NCBI GenBank assembly: GCA_017304125.1
Contig: JAFKLV010000370.1
Location: 1 to 33,156 of the forward strand
DNA from: Sphingomonadales bacterium
Lineage (GTDB): Bacteria; Pseudomonadota; Alphaproteobacteria; Sphingomonadales; Sphingomonadaceae
Direction of reading: 5' to 3'
DNA length: 33,156 nt
The translations under genes were made by a program, and so were the position numbers. Each line of letters begins with the position of its first letter. Within the stretch, counting starts at the first letter, position 1. This document shows positions 7,154 through 15,014 of this stretch, piece by piece. Below the pieces are notes generated by a model that was not told where the DNA came from, ran no database searches, and saw only the letters and a list, made by a program, of their open reading frames with translations.

Positions 7154-10153
7154 ATGAAGGCCAAGGCGATGATCGGATCGAACCTGCTGGCGCTCGCTTG
7201 TTTTGCCGCCCCCGCGCTGGCGCCCGCGGCGCAGGCCGCCGAACCGATCACGATTCGCGTTTCGGAGGGCACCCACCTCGCCTTCGCGCTCGCGCCGGAC
7301 GGGTCGCGCATCGTGTTCGATCTGCAGGGCGTGCTCTATGTGATGCCCGCGTCGGGCGGCGCGGCGACCGCGATCACCGACGCGCTCTATGACGGGCGCC
7401 AGCCGAGCTGGTCGCCCGACGGCAAGTGGATCGCCTTCCAGTCCAACCGCGACGGCCATTACCGCATCTGGCTGATCGCGCCCGACGGCAGCGGGGCGCA
7501 TCCCGTGTCCGACGCGCCGCTGGAGGCGCGCGAGCCGGCGTGGTCGCCCGACGGCAAATGGCTCGCCTTCACCGCCGATCGCGACGGCAAGTTCGATATC
7601 TGGGCGCGCGACATGGCGAGCGGCGCGATGCGCAAGCTGAGCGCCGGCCCCGGCGGGAACAGCCGCGCGAGCTGGTCGCCGGACGGCACGCGCATCGCTT
7701 ATGTCTCGGATCGGATGGGGGCGACCGGCATCTATGTCGCGGACATGGCCGGGCATGAGACGCGCGCCGCTGCCGCCAATGTCATGGCCTTCGGGATGAA
7801 CGTCCCGATGGGCACGCCGACCTGGACCGCGGACGGCAAGCAAGTGCTCTGGGCGCGGATCGCCGAGGGCAAGGCGGTGCTGATGCGCGGCGACCAGCCG
7901 CTGATCGAGGGCGAGGACATCCACCCGTTCCGCGCCGCCTGGCTGCCGGGCGGCGACCTGCTCTATGCCGCCGATGGCAAGCTCAAGCGCCGCCGCGTCG
8001 ACGGCGACGGCAGCGAACAGATCATCCCCTTCACCGCCGAGCTGACGGTGCGGCACGCGGATTATGCCAAGCGGCATGTCGTGCTCGACGCCCCCGGCCC
8101 GCGCCCGGTGACCGGGGTGCAGCGCGCCACGCTGTCGCCCGACGGCAAACAGGTGGCGTTCACCGCGCTGGGCGATCTGTGGGTGATGCCGGTCGGCGGC
8201 AAGCCGCGCCGGCTGACCGACGGCGGCCCTTGGGCGGTGGTCGATCCCGCCTGGTCGCCCAACGGCGACCGGATCGCTTATGCCAGCGACCGCGCGGGTT
8301 CGCTCGACCTGTGGGCGGTCGACGTCGCCACCGGCAAGCATGAGCGGCTGACCGACGCGCCCGGCGCGGAGATGCGCCCGAGCTGGTCGCCCGACGGCAC
8401 CCGCATTGTCTATGTCGACGCGAGCGGCGCTTATAACGAAGCGGTGCGCGTGCTCGACCTCGCGACGCGCCAGAGCCGCGAGATCAAACAGGCCGGCACC
8501 AGCCCCGGCTATCCCGCCTTCACCCCCGACGGCCGGTCGCTGATCGTCGCGGCGCTGCATAATCCGTCCGCGTCGCAATCCTATGTCGTCGGCGGCTATA
8601 ACGAGCTGGCGATCGTCGCCGACGACGGCACGGGGGAGGCGCGCAATGTCTCGCTGGTGCCCGGCAAGTCGGTCGGCAACCGTTCCGGCGACGGCCCGGC
8701 CTTGTCGCCCGACGGCAAATATTACGCCTATCAGATGGACAGCGCGCTCTACCTCCAGCCCGCCGCGCCGGACGGCGGCCCGGCCGGCGCACCGCGAAAA
8801 TTGTCCGACACGATCCCGACCGGGGTGAGCTGGAGCGGGGATTCGCAGACGTTGCTGGTCAATACCGGCGGCACGATGCAGCTCTTCCCGGTCGCCGGCG
8901 GCGCAGCGCGCAAGGTCGCGCTGCCGCTGCAATGGACCGCGGCGCGCGGCGACGGCATCACCACGATCCGCGCCGGCCTGCTGGTCGACGGGGTGAGCGA
9001 GGCGGCGCGGCGCGACGTCGACATCGTCGTCGACGGCAGCCGCATCCGATCGATCACGCCCCACGGCACGCGGCCGGTGGAGGGGCGGCTGATCGACGCA
9101 TCCGGGCTGACGGTGATGCCCGGCCTGATGGACATGCACGTCCATCTCATCAAGGAATATGGTTCCAGTTTCGGGCGGCTCTACCTTGCCTATGGCATCA
9201 CTACGGTCCGCAGCCCCGGCAATGTGCCCGGCGACGTCATCGAAGAAAAAGAGGCGATCGCCGCGGGCCAACGGCCCGGCCCGAATATGTTCGTGACCGG
9301 CTATATCCTCGACGGCGAACGCACCGTGTGGGAAATGGGCACGCCGGTCGCCGATCGCGCCGCGGTCGGCCGCCAGATCGCGCTGGCGACGCAGCTCGGC
9401 TATGACATGATCAAATCCTACGTCCACACCGCCGAGCCGGTGCGGCAGGATATCGTCGCCGCCGCGCATGCCGCCGGGCTGCCGGTGAGCCGCCACGAAA
9501 TCTATCCCGCCGCTTTGTTCGGGAGCGACAGCGTCGAGCATCTCGACGGCAATGGCGCGGGGCGCGGCTATTCCGCCAAGGCGAGCCAGCTCAACATCGC
9601 TTACGACGATGCGGTGACGATCATCGCCACCTCGGGGATGACGGTGACGCCGACCATCTCCCTGTTCACCCCGACGACCGAATTGGTCGACCGCGATCCC
9701 GCGATCGCCAAGGCGCGCTGGGCGTTGCAGCCGGTGTGGGTGCGCGAGGGGCCGATCATGAGCTTCGCCAACGGCCCCGGCGCCGAGGTGCTGGCGAACA
9801 ATATCCGCCAGTCGATCAGCAAGATCTTCCGCGCCGGCGGGCGGATCGTGGTGGGGACGGATTCGCCCTTCACCCCGATCGGGATCAACACCCACAATGA
9901 GCTGGCGCAGGAAGTGAAAGCCGGCCTCTCCCCGCTCGAGGCGCTGCGCAGCGCGACGCGGGTGCCGGCCGAATTGCTCGGCATGGGCAAGGATCTCGGC
10001 ACGGTCGAGCCGGGCAAGATCGCCGACCTGGTGTTCGTCGAGGGCAATCCGCTCGACGACATCGCCAATGCCAGCAAGGTGCGCAAGGTGATGAAGACCG
10101 GCCGGCTCTATACGATCGAGCAATTGCTGGGCAGCGCCGCCGCGGCGCAATGA
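7154..10153 (+). CDS. Exported amidohydrolase with N-terminal TolB/PD40-like beta-propeller (paralogue B)
   Basis: A 999-residue protein. The ATG at 7154 is preferred because it opens a clean signal peptide (MKAKAMIGSNLLALACFAAP, cleavage after the AQAA region near residue 29). In-frame codons upstream run through the promoter region. Repeats of the type SWSPDGKWIAF from about residue 35 to 600 form the propeller. The amidohydrolase domain follows with MHVH (H662, H664), K754 in DMIKSY, H781, H796 and D903 in GTDSP, a complete binuclear metal set. It resembles the gene at 1446-4418 along its whole length, including LAYGIT and the GKIADLV near the C-terminus, so the two arose by duplication. 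Differences at the HxH context (HNHQQ against HVHLI) suggest altered substrate choice. It has its own promoter and terminator. Confidence 0.88.
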   Translation: MKAKAMIGSNLLALACFAAPALAPAAQAAEPITIRVSEGTHLAFALAPDGSRIVFDLQGVLYVMPASGGAATAITDALYDGRQPSWSPDGKWIAFQSNRDGHYRIWLIAPDGSGAHPVSDAPLEAREPAWSPDGKWLAFTADRDGKFDIWARDMASGAMRKLSAGPGGNSRASWSPDGTRIAYVSDRMGATGIYVADMAGHETRAAAANVMAFGMNVPMGTPTWTADGKQVLWARIAEGKAVLMRGDQPLIEGEDIHPFRAAWLPGGDLLYAADGKLKRRRVDGDGSEQIIPFTAELTVRHADYAKRHVVLDAPGPRPVTGVQRATLSPDGKQVAFTALGDLWVMPVGGKPRRLTDGGPWAVVDPAWSPNGDRIAYASDRAGSLDLWAVDVATGKHERLTDAPGAEMRPSWSPDGTRIVYVDASGAYNEAVRVLDLATRQSREIKQAGTSPGYPAFTPDGRSLIVAALHNPSASQSYVVGGYNELAIVADDGTGEARNVSLVPGKSVGNRSGDGPALSPDGKYYAYQMDSALYLQPAAPDGGPAGAPRKLSDTIPTGVSWSGDSQTLLVNTGGTMQLFPVAGGAARKVALPLQWTAARGDGITTIRAGLLVDGVSEAARRDVDIVVDGSRIRSITPHGTRPVEGRLIDASGLTVMPGLMDMHVHLIKEYGSSFGRLYLAYGITTVRSPGNVPGDVIEEKEAIAAGQRPGPNMFVTGYILDGERTVWEMGTPVADRAAVGRQIALATQLGYDMIKSYVHTAEPVRQDIVAAAHAAGLPVSRHEIYPAALFGSDSVEHLDGNGAGRGYSAKASQLNIAYDDAVTIIATSGMTVTPTISLFTPTTELVDRDPAIAKARWALQPVWVREGPIMSFANGPGAEVLANNIRQSISKIFRAGGRIVVGTDSPFTPIGINTHNELAQEVKAGLSPLEALRSATRVPAELLGMGKDLGTVEPGKIADLVFVEGNPLDDIANASKVRKVMKTGRLYTIEQLLGSAAAAQ

Positions 10154-10178
10154 TCACCCTCCCCGCCCCCCGGGAGCA

Positions 10179-10213
10179 GGGCGGCGCGCCGGCGCGGGCC
10201 GCCCTTTTTTTTT
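10179..10213 (+). terminator. Rho-independent terminator after amidohydrolase B
   Basis: GGGCGGC (10179-10185) pairs with GCCGCCC (10198-10204), the loop region itself can extend the stem with GCGCC/GGCGC, and nine T residues follow at 10205-10213. Only the plus-strand reading has the U-tract, so it terminates the rightward gene and not the convergent one. Confidence 0.92.
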
Positions 10214-10218
10214 GTGCT

Positions 10219-11289
10219 TCACACCTGACGCTTGCGGACCGACCAGACGAAGCCGTCATACCAGAAGTGGAGCAGCGAGCAGGCGATGAACGGCGCGACG
10301 AGCCAGCGAACGCTGCCCGTCGCCGCCGCCGCATAGCCGAGCCCGAATATCGCGCTGCCGGCGAAGAACAACAGCGCCGCGCGGTGGCGGTTGCCGCGCC
10401 CGAGCAGGCCGGTCATGCGGCCGCCTTCCTTGGTCCACACCAGCGCGAAATATTGCACGGCGTGGTAGAGATTGACCGTCGCCAGCGCGACCAGCGGCGG
10501 CGAGAAACCCCAGGCGAGGATCGAGACCGCGCCGGTGACCAGCAGCGTCGCCAGCTTATGCGCCGGCAGCCGGTATCCCGCGCGCGACGCGCGATGATAA
10601 TCGATCGCGGTGCGGCCGATCACGACGCCATAGAGGCTGATCGCCGCCAGCCGGATGACATGGTTTTCGCCGGCCAGCACCCCCGGCAGCGTGGTCAGCG
10701 CGTGGAATGCGGTGCCGTCGAATTTGAGGAAATGATCCATATGCGTGGCAAGCGCGGCGCCGGCCGCGATCGGCCCGACATAGAGCGCCCAGTTCAGTCG
10801 GAGATCGGTGGCGCGCAACTGGTGCGGCGGGTTGCCGGCCTTCATGTCGTAGATGCGCGCGAAGCCGAAATTCTGCATCGCCGAATGATGCACGTCCCAG
10901 AAAACCGCGAGGACGGAGGCGAGGATCAGCGCGGTCGGCGACAGCAGCAGCAGCGCGATCAGCACGACCGGCACGACGGTAAGCCGCATGCGATAGGCGC
11001 TGAACACCTCACGGTTCAGATAGGCGCGCGGCACCACCGCGATCAGATGCGCCCAGGTCAGCACCGACACCGCGCCGAACAGCCCGATCACCATCGGCGC
11101 GGCGGCGGCCTGCGGCGCCAGCGCGTCCCACCCGCGCAGCCACGCCTGAATGAGCAGGAAGGCGAGCAAAGGCGCCCCCCAGAAGAACAAGGCATCGCGC
11201 CGCGGCCCGAGAATCGCATGCGCCGGATCGGCCAGCGCGCCGGACGGGCCCGACGCGAAAGAAGACGAATAGTGCGTGGCCAAACCCAT
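10219..11289 (-). CDS. Polytopic membrane protein with intramembrane histidines, function unknown
   Basis: A 356-residue protein with about eight hydrophobic segments (near 38-50, 66-88, 104-130, 170-185, 210-226, 246-260, 266-284, 303-322, 328-348). I do not recognise a characterised family. Conspicuous motifs are WAHL (H81), FWDVHHSAMQNFGFAR (H134, H135), NLYHAVQYFALVW (H276) and HFWYDGFVW (H341). Histidines at membrane interfaces in this pattern recall membrane metalloenzymes such as Brp/Blh-type or desaturase-like proteins, but no complete signature of either is seen. It lies 74 bp behind the cytochrome c gene on the same strand, and may be the last gene of the amine oxidase unit. The start is the only plausible ATG, although its GGAG is very close to it. 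Confidence 0.65.
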   Translation of the reverse strand: MGLATHYSSSFASGPSGALADPAHAILGPRRDALFFWGAPLLAFLLIQAWLRGWDALAPQAAAAPMVIGLFGAVSVLTWAHLIAVVPRAYLNREVFSAYRMRLTVVPVVLIALLLLSPTALILASVLAVFWDVHHSAMQNFGFARIYDMKAGNPPHQLRATDLRLNWALYVGPIAAGAALATHMDHFLKFDGTAFHALTTLPGVLAGENHVIRLAAISLYGVVIGRTAIDYHRASRAGYRLPAHKLATLLVTGAVSILAWGFSPPLVALATVNLYHAVQYFALVWTKEGGRMTGLLGRGNRHRAALLFFAGSAIFGLGYAAAATGSVRWLVAPFIACSLLHFWYDGFVWSVRKRQV

Positions 11290-11363
11290 TCTCCGACAAG
11301 CGCGGTTGGGGGATTAAGCTGCCACGGTTAACGCTCCATCTAATCTTCGCTTCATTTTCGCGC

Positions 11364-11717
11364 CTATTTCAGCGCCTTGAACTCCGCGATCAGCTTCGTG
11401 CGCTGCGCCGCATCGGGCATGCCGCTATAGATCATCCGCGTCCCCGGCACCGCGGCGCGCGGATTGGCGAGAAAGGCATCGAGCGCCGCCTCGCTCCACA
11501 CGCCCTTTTGCGCCTTCATCGCCGGCGAATAAGCGAAGCCGGCGACCGCGGCCTTGGGCCGCCCGACGACATGGCTCAATGTCGGGCCAAGGCGGTTTTC
11601 GCCCGGCTTGGTCGAATGACACATCGCGCACGGCGCGAGCGCCGCGCCGGTTTGCGCCGATGCCGCCACCGGCGACACGACCAGCGCAGCGCCCACCAAA
11701 ATCAATCGTTCGATCAT
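11364..11717 (-). CDS. Small exported class I cytochrome c
   Basis: A 117-residue protein. The ATG at 11717 has an AAAGGGA site 5 nt upstream and opens a signal peptide (MIERLILVGAALVVSPVAASA). Mature features are a single CAMCH haem-attachment motif (C30, C33, H34), GPTLSHVVGR after it, and PGTRMIYSGM with M95 as the likely sixth haem ligand. This is the layout of cytochrome c2/c550-type electron carriers in the periplasm. The gene starts 25 bp after the stop of the amine oxidase gene, so they are likely co-transcribed. Copper amine oxidases pass electrons to O2 and need no cytochrome, so the pairing is not explained by the known enzyme chemistry. Confidence 0.9.
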   Translation of the reverse strand: MIERLILVGAALVVSPVAASAQTGAALAPCAMCHSTKPGENRLGPTLSHVVGRPKAAVAGFAYSPAMKAQKGVWSEAALDAFLANPRAAVPGTRMIYSGMPDAAQRTKLIAEFKALK

Positions 11718-11742
11718 CGCATCCCTTTCCGAAATTCGCGCG

Positions 11743-13692
11743 TCAGCCGCAACAGCCGCCGCCGTGGCGGATGCTCGCCGCATCGCGCGCGGCGGGCACG
11801 TCGCTGCCGGCATTGGCGGCGAAGAATCCGTTCGGCTTGAGCATGAAGCCGGCATATTCGACCGGCATCACCGGAAAATCCTCCGGCTTGCAGACATGGG
11901 TGTGGCCGAAACTGTGCCACAGCACGATATCGGCATTGGCGATATCGCGGTTGGCGGCGATGTAGCGCGGCAGCCCGTCGCCGCCCTGATGCTGGTTGGG
12001 ATAATCGCCGCTCGCATAGCGCTCGGCCGGGTCATAGCGCGTCACCCAGACATGTTTGGCGGCAAAGCCGCCGCGCGCGTGGACATAGCTGCCGGGCTGG
12101 GCGAGCATCAGCGGGCTGGGCTGGACGACCAGTTTATACCCCGGCGCGCCGCCGACCGAATTGGTGCGGTTGGGATTGACGATCTTCCAATAGCGCCCGG
12201 TGCGCCCGTCCGCCTCGCGCGCGGCGTCGCGCTCGCGCTCGAGCGGGCGGCTGACCAGATCGAAGACATTGCCGTGCGGATTGTCGGTGCCCCACGGGCG
12301 CGGATGGAATTCATGTTCGGAGACGCTGTTTCCCTCGTCGCCGTCGACCATCATATGCATGCGCACGTTGAAGAAATGCTGGTGGGTCGGCCCGCCCAGC
12401 CCGTCGTCGACCATTCCGCCCCAGCGATAGCGCTCACCCGGCGCGACCGCCGCGGTCTGGATGATCCCGGTCAGCTTCGCCTCGAGCTGGATCGTGCCAT
12501 CCTGATAGAGATACCAATAGAAGCCGTAATCGTAATTGCCGACCGTCGCGAAGAAGCTGATCACCAGCCGCCGCGAGCGCCGCGTTTCGTGAACCCCGGT
12601 GCGAAATTCGTGATGCTTCCACAGGATGCCATAATCCTCCTCATGCATGCAGATGGCGTTCTTCATCACCATCGGCCGCCCGAGATCGTCGACCGCCGGC
12701 ACGTCGAAATAATGGATATGGCCGAGGCAGTCGCACCCCAGTTCGAGCGCATTGGCCAGCCGCCCCAGGCCATATTCACCGGCATCGAACGCGCTTTTCC
12801 AATAATGATTGGCGGTGGGATCGGCATAAGGCACGACCATCTCGGTCACGCTCGCGCGATAGATGATCGGGCGCTCGCGCCCGTCGTCGGCATAGCTCAA
12901 TTGATGCAGCACCAGCCCCTCGCGCGGGGTGAAGCCGATGCGGAACGACCATTTCTGCCAATCGACCCGCCAGCCGTCGACCGCGAAGCTCGGCCCGTCC
13001 GGCTGGACGATATGCAGCGGCTTCAGGTCGGTGCGCGGCGCGGGGAGATCCTTGGCCTCGTAATTGCGCTTCTTGCGCGGGATCGGGACGATAACGGGCT
13101 CGTCGACCAAGGTGACGATCTCCTCGCGGTTGAGATCGACCACCGCGACCAGCCCCTCGATCGGATGGGCATAGCCATTGTCATTGGGCTGTTCGCGATA
13201 ATAAGCCACCGCGCGGACGCAGCGCCGCCCGGCCTCGGCGGCATAGCCGAAATGGCCGGCGGAAAAGGGATCGACCTGCACCAGATCGATCTCCGCCGCG
13301 CTCAGCCCGCGGCGCGCCACCGCCGCGCGCCACGCCGGATCGCGCTTCACCGCGCGCTCGACCGCCTGAAATTCCTCCAGCATCACCGCGGGCTGGCCGA
13401 ACGGTGGCTGGTCCAGCGCCAGGAGTTGCCAGTCGCTCACCACCCCGGCGGCCAGATCGACCACCGCCTCGATCGTCGCCCCGGTATCGCGCCGCAACAG
13501 CACCAGTGCCGCCTCGCGCCGCAGCGTGTCGCCGGGTCGCCACGCGAGCACCGCCGGCTTGGGCGGCTCGCGTAGCTCGACGCTGACGAAGCGCAACCGC
13601 GGATCACCCCCCTCGCGGGCGCGGATGGCGGCCAGCGCGACATCGATCTCGGCGGTGGTGAGCGGGTCCAGCGGGTGAGTCACGCGCGTCAT
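11743..13692 (-). CDS. Copper-containing (topaquinone) primary amine oxidase
   Basis: A 649-residue protein that converts primary amines to aldehydes with release of ammonia and H2O2. The cofactor motif is TVGNYDYGF, with Y387 the tyrosine converted to topaquinone. The catalytic base is D303 in AFDAGEYGLG, 84 residues earlier as in Arthrobacter enzymes. The copper ligands are H437 and H439 (HQHFFNV) and H599 in FGHTHVCKPED. Length and motif spacing are those of cytosolic bacterial amine oxidases. The N-terminus (MTRVTHPLDP) has no signal peptide, so the enzyme should be cytoplasmic. The C-terminus ends in an unusual GGGCCG. The ATG is preceded by GAGAGG at 8 nt. The gene diverges from the HDAC-like operon across 200 bp, suggesting a shared amine pathway. 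Confidence 0.95.
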   Translation of the reverse strand: MTRVTHPLDPLTTAEIDVALAAIRAREGGDPRLRFVSVELREPPKPAVLAWRPGDTLRREAALVLLRRDTGATIEAVVDLAAGVVSDWQLLALDQPPFGQPAVMLEEFQAVERAVKRDPAWRAAVARRGLSAAEIDLVQVDPFSAGHFGYAAEAGRRCVRAVAYYREQPNDNGYAHPIEGLVAVVDLNREEIVTLVDEPVIVPIPRKKRNYEAKDLPAPRTDLKPLHIVQPDGPSFAVDGWRVDWQKWSFRIGFTPREGLVLHQLSYADDGRERPIIYRASVTEMVVPYADPTANHYWKSAFDAGEYGLGRLANALELGCDCLGHIHYFDVPAVDDLGRPMVMKNAICMHEEDYGILWKHHEFRTGVHETRRSRRLVISFFATVGNYDYGFYWYLYQDGTIQLEAKLTGIIQTAAVAPGERYRWGGMVDDGLGGPTHQHFFNVRMHMMVDGDEGNSVSEHEFHPRPWGTDNPHGNVFDLVSRPLERERDAAREADGRTGRYWKIVNPNRTNSVGGAPGYKLVVQPSPLMLAQPGSYVHARGGFAAKHVWVTRYDPAERYASGDYPNQHQGGDGLPRYIAANRDIANADIVLWHSFGHTHVCKPEDFPVMPVEYAGFMLKPNGFFAANAGSDVPAARDAASIRHGGGCCG

Positions 13693-13892
13693 TTTATTAG
13701 CCTCTCAAACATTTTATCGAACCGGCTTCGCGCAATTTTTCGATGTTTACCGTGTTATGATATCGAATCCGCGCCGCTCGTCGGCTCATAAACAAGTTTG
13801 TTGCCAAATTAAATCGCCGCTGTAAATTATCATGATAAATTACCGATGGAGAGGCGCATGGCGGGAATCGGGCGGCGAGCGACGGGCGGTGC
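13693..13892. promoter_or_regulatory. Divergent promoter region between amine oxidase and HDAC-like operon
   Basis: A 200-bp AT-rich region with two operator-like sequences. The first is an imperfect 22-bp palindrome at 13822-13843 whose core TTATCATGATAA (13827-13838) is perfect. The second is AACAA-GT-TTGTT at 13791-13802. Two ATCGAA.CCG-like repeats lie near 13724 and 13762. No clear -35/-10 pair could be chosen. Confidence 0.5.
13822..13843. promoter_or_regulatory. 22-bp palindromic operator candidate (core TTATCATGATAA)
   Basis: The outer GTAA/TTAC arms and the 12-bp core are symmetric, with only one mismatched pair per half. The site ends 49 bp before the GTG start of the HDAC-like gene. 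Its size and AT-rich two-fold symmetry resemble MarR/TetR-type operators. Which protein binds is unknown, and no regulator gene is adjacent. Confidence 0.5.
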
Positions 13893-15014
13893 GTGGTGAC
13901 CACCGGCTTCTTCCACGACGAGCGGACCTTGTGGCATTTCGGCGCGGTCCACACCGGCAATCTGCCGGCGGGCGGCTGGGTGCAACCGTCGAACGGCGGC
14001 TTCATGGCCGAGGCGCCCGATCCCAAGCGCCGCATCGTTTCGCTGCTCGAAGTCTCCGGCGTCGCGGCATCGCTCGACCGGCGCAGCGCCGAACCCGCGC
14101 CGGAGGAGGCGCTGCGCCGCGTCCATACGCGCGACTATCTCGATCGCTTCGCACAGCTCAGCGCGGCCGGCGGCGGCACCGTCGGGCAGGATGCCAGTTT
14201 CGGCCCCGGCGGCTATGACAATGCACGGCTTTCCGCCGGACTGGCGATCGCCGCGATCGAGGCGGTGCTGAGCGGGTCGCACGACAATACCTATGCGATG
14301 ACGCGCCCGCCGGGGCATCATTGCCTGCCCGACCGCGGCTTCGGCTTCTGCCTGCTCGCCAATGGCGCGATCGCGGTGGAGGCAGCGATCGCGCGGCATC
14401 GATTGTCGCGCGTCGCAATCCTCGACTGGGACGTGCATCACGGCAACGGCACGCAGGCGATCTTCGAGGCGCGGCGCGATGTGCTGACGATCTCGATCCA
14501 CCAGGACAATTGCTATCCGATCGCCTCCGGCGCCGCGTCGGAGCGCGGCACCGGGGCGGGCGAAGGCTATAATCTCAATATCCCGCTGCTCCCCGGCGGC
14601 GGCGATCAGGCCTATCTCGATGCGCTTGATCTGGTCGTCGCGCCGGCACTGCGGCGTTATCGCCCGGAGCTGATCGTGATCGCCAGCGGGGTGGATGCCA
14701 ATGCGCTCGATCCGCTCGCGCGGATGCTGGCGCATAGCGAAACCTTCCGCGCGATGATGACCCGCGCGCGCGCGCTGGCCGACGAATTGTGCGACGGGCG
14801 GCTCGTCGCGATCCACGAGGGTGGCTATTCCGAAGTCTATACCCCGTTCTGCGCGCATGCCTTGATCGAGGCGCTGAGCGGCGCGCGCAGCGGCGTGGTC
14901 GATCCGATCCTCGATTTCGTCCGCGCGCAACAACCCCATGAGGCGATGCGCGCGCTACAGCGCCGGCTGCTCGTTGAACAGGCCGAAGCGCTCGATCTCG
15001 CGAGGCGCGCATGA
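13893..15014 (+). CDS. Class II histone deacetylase / acetylpolyamine amidohydrolase-like enzyme
   Basis: A 373-residue zinc amidohydrolase that removes acetyl groups from N-acetylated amines. Bacterial members act on acetylpolyamines or other acetylated small molecules. The N-terminus (TGFFHDERTLWH) and length match the bacterial class II HDAC group. The active site is complete: RPPGHHC (H142, H143), the DWDVHHGNGTQ zinc ligands D180 and H182, D268 in SGVDANALDP, and the catalytic Tyr in EGGYSEVY. The start is a GTG at 13893 (a second GTG follows at 13896); nearby ATGs are in other frames and hit stops. It overlaps the MFS gene by ATGA. The opposite-strand amine oxidase could act on the free amine it releases. 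Confidence 0.9.
   Translation: MVTTGFFHDERTLWHFGAVHTGNLPAGGWVQPSNGGFMAEAPDPKRRIVSLLEVSGVAASLDRRSAEPAPEEALRRVHTRDYLDRFAQLSAAGGGTVGQDASFGPGGYDNARLSAGLAIAAIEAVLSGSHDNTYAMTRPPGHHCLPDRGFGFCLLANGAIAVEAAIARHRLSRVAILDWDVHHGNGTQAIFEARRDVLTISIHQDNCYPIASGAASERGTGAGEGYNLNIPLLPGGGDQAYLDALDLVVAPALRRYRPELIVIASGVDANALDPLARMLAHSETFRAMMTRARALADELCDGRLVAIHEGGYSEVYTPFCAHALIEALSGARSGVVDPILDFVRAQQPHEAMRALQRRLLVEQAEALDLARRA

Noticed and set aside
7085..10150. 1021-codon minus-strand open frame opposite amidohydrolase B
   Set aside because: The coding strand has signal peptide, propeller repeats and a metal site. The antisense frame has none and is Arg/Gly/His-rich.
10219..11289. Assignment of the His-rich membrane protein as a Brp/Blh beta-carotene dioxygenase
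   Set aside because: Only the general look (multi-helix, membrane histidines) agrees. The specific motif pattern could not be matched.
13832..14218. ATG-initiated plus-strand frame at the beginning of the HDAC-like gene, considered as its real start
   Set aside because: It is in a different frame from the deacetylase motifs and becomes Arg-rich. The GTG at 13893 is in the right frame.
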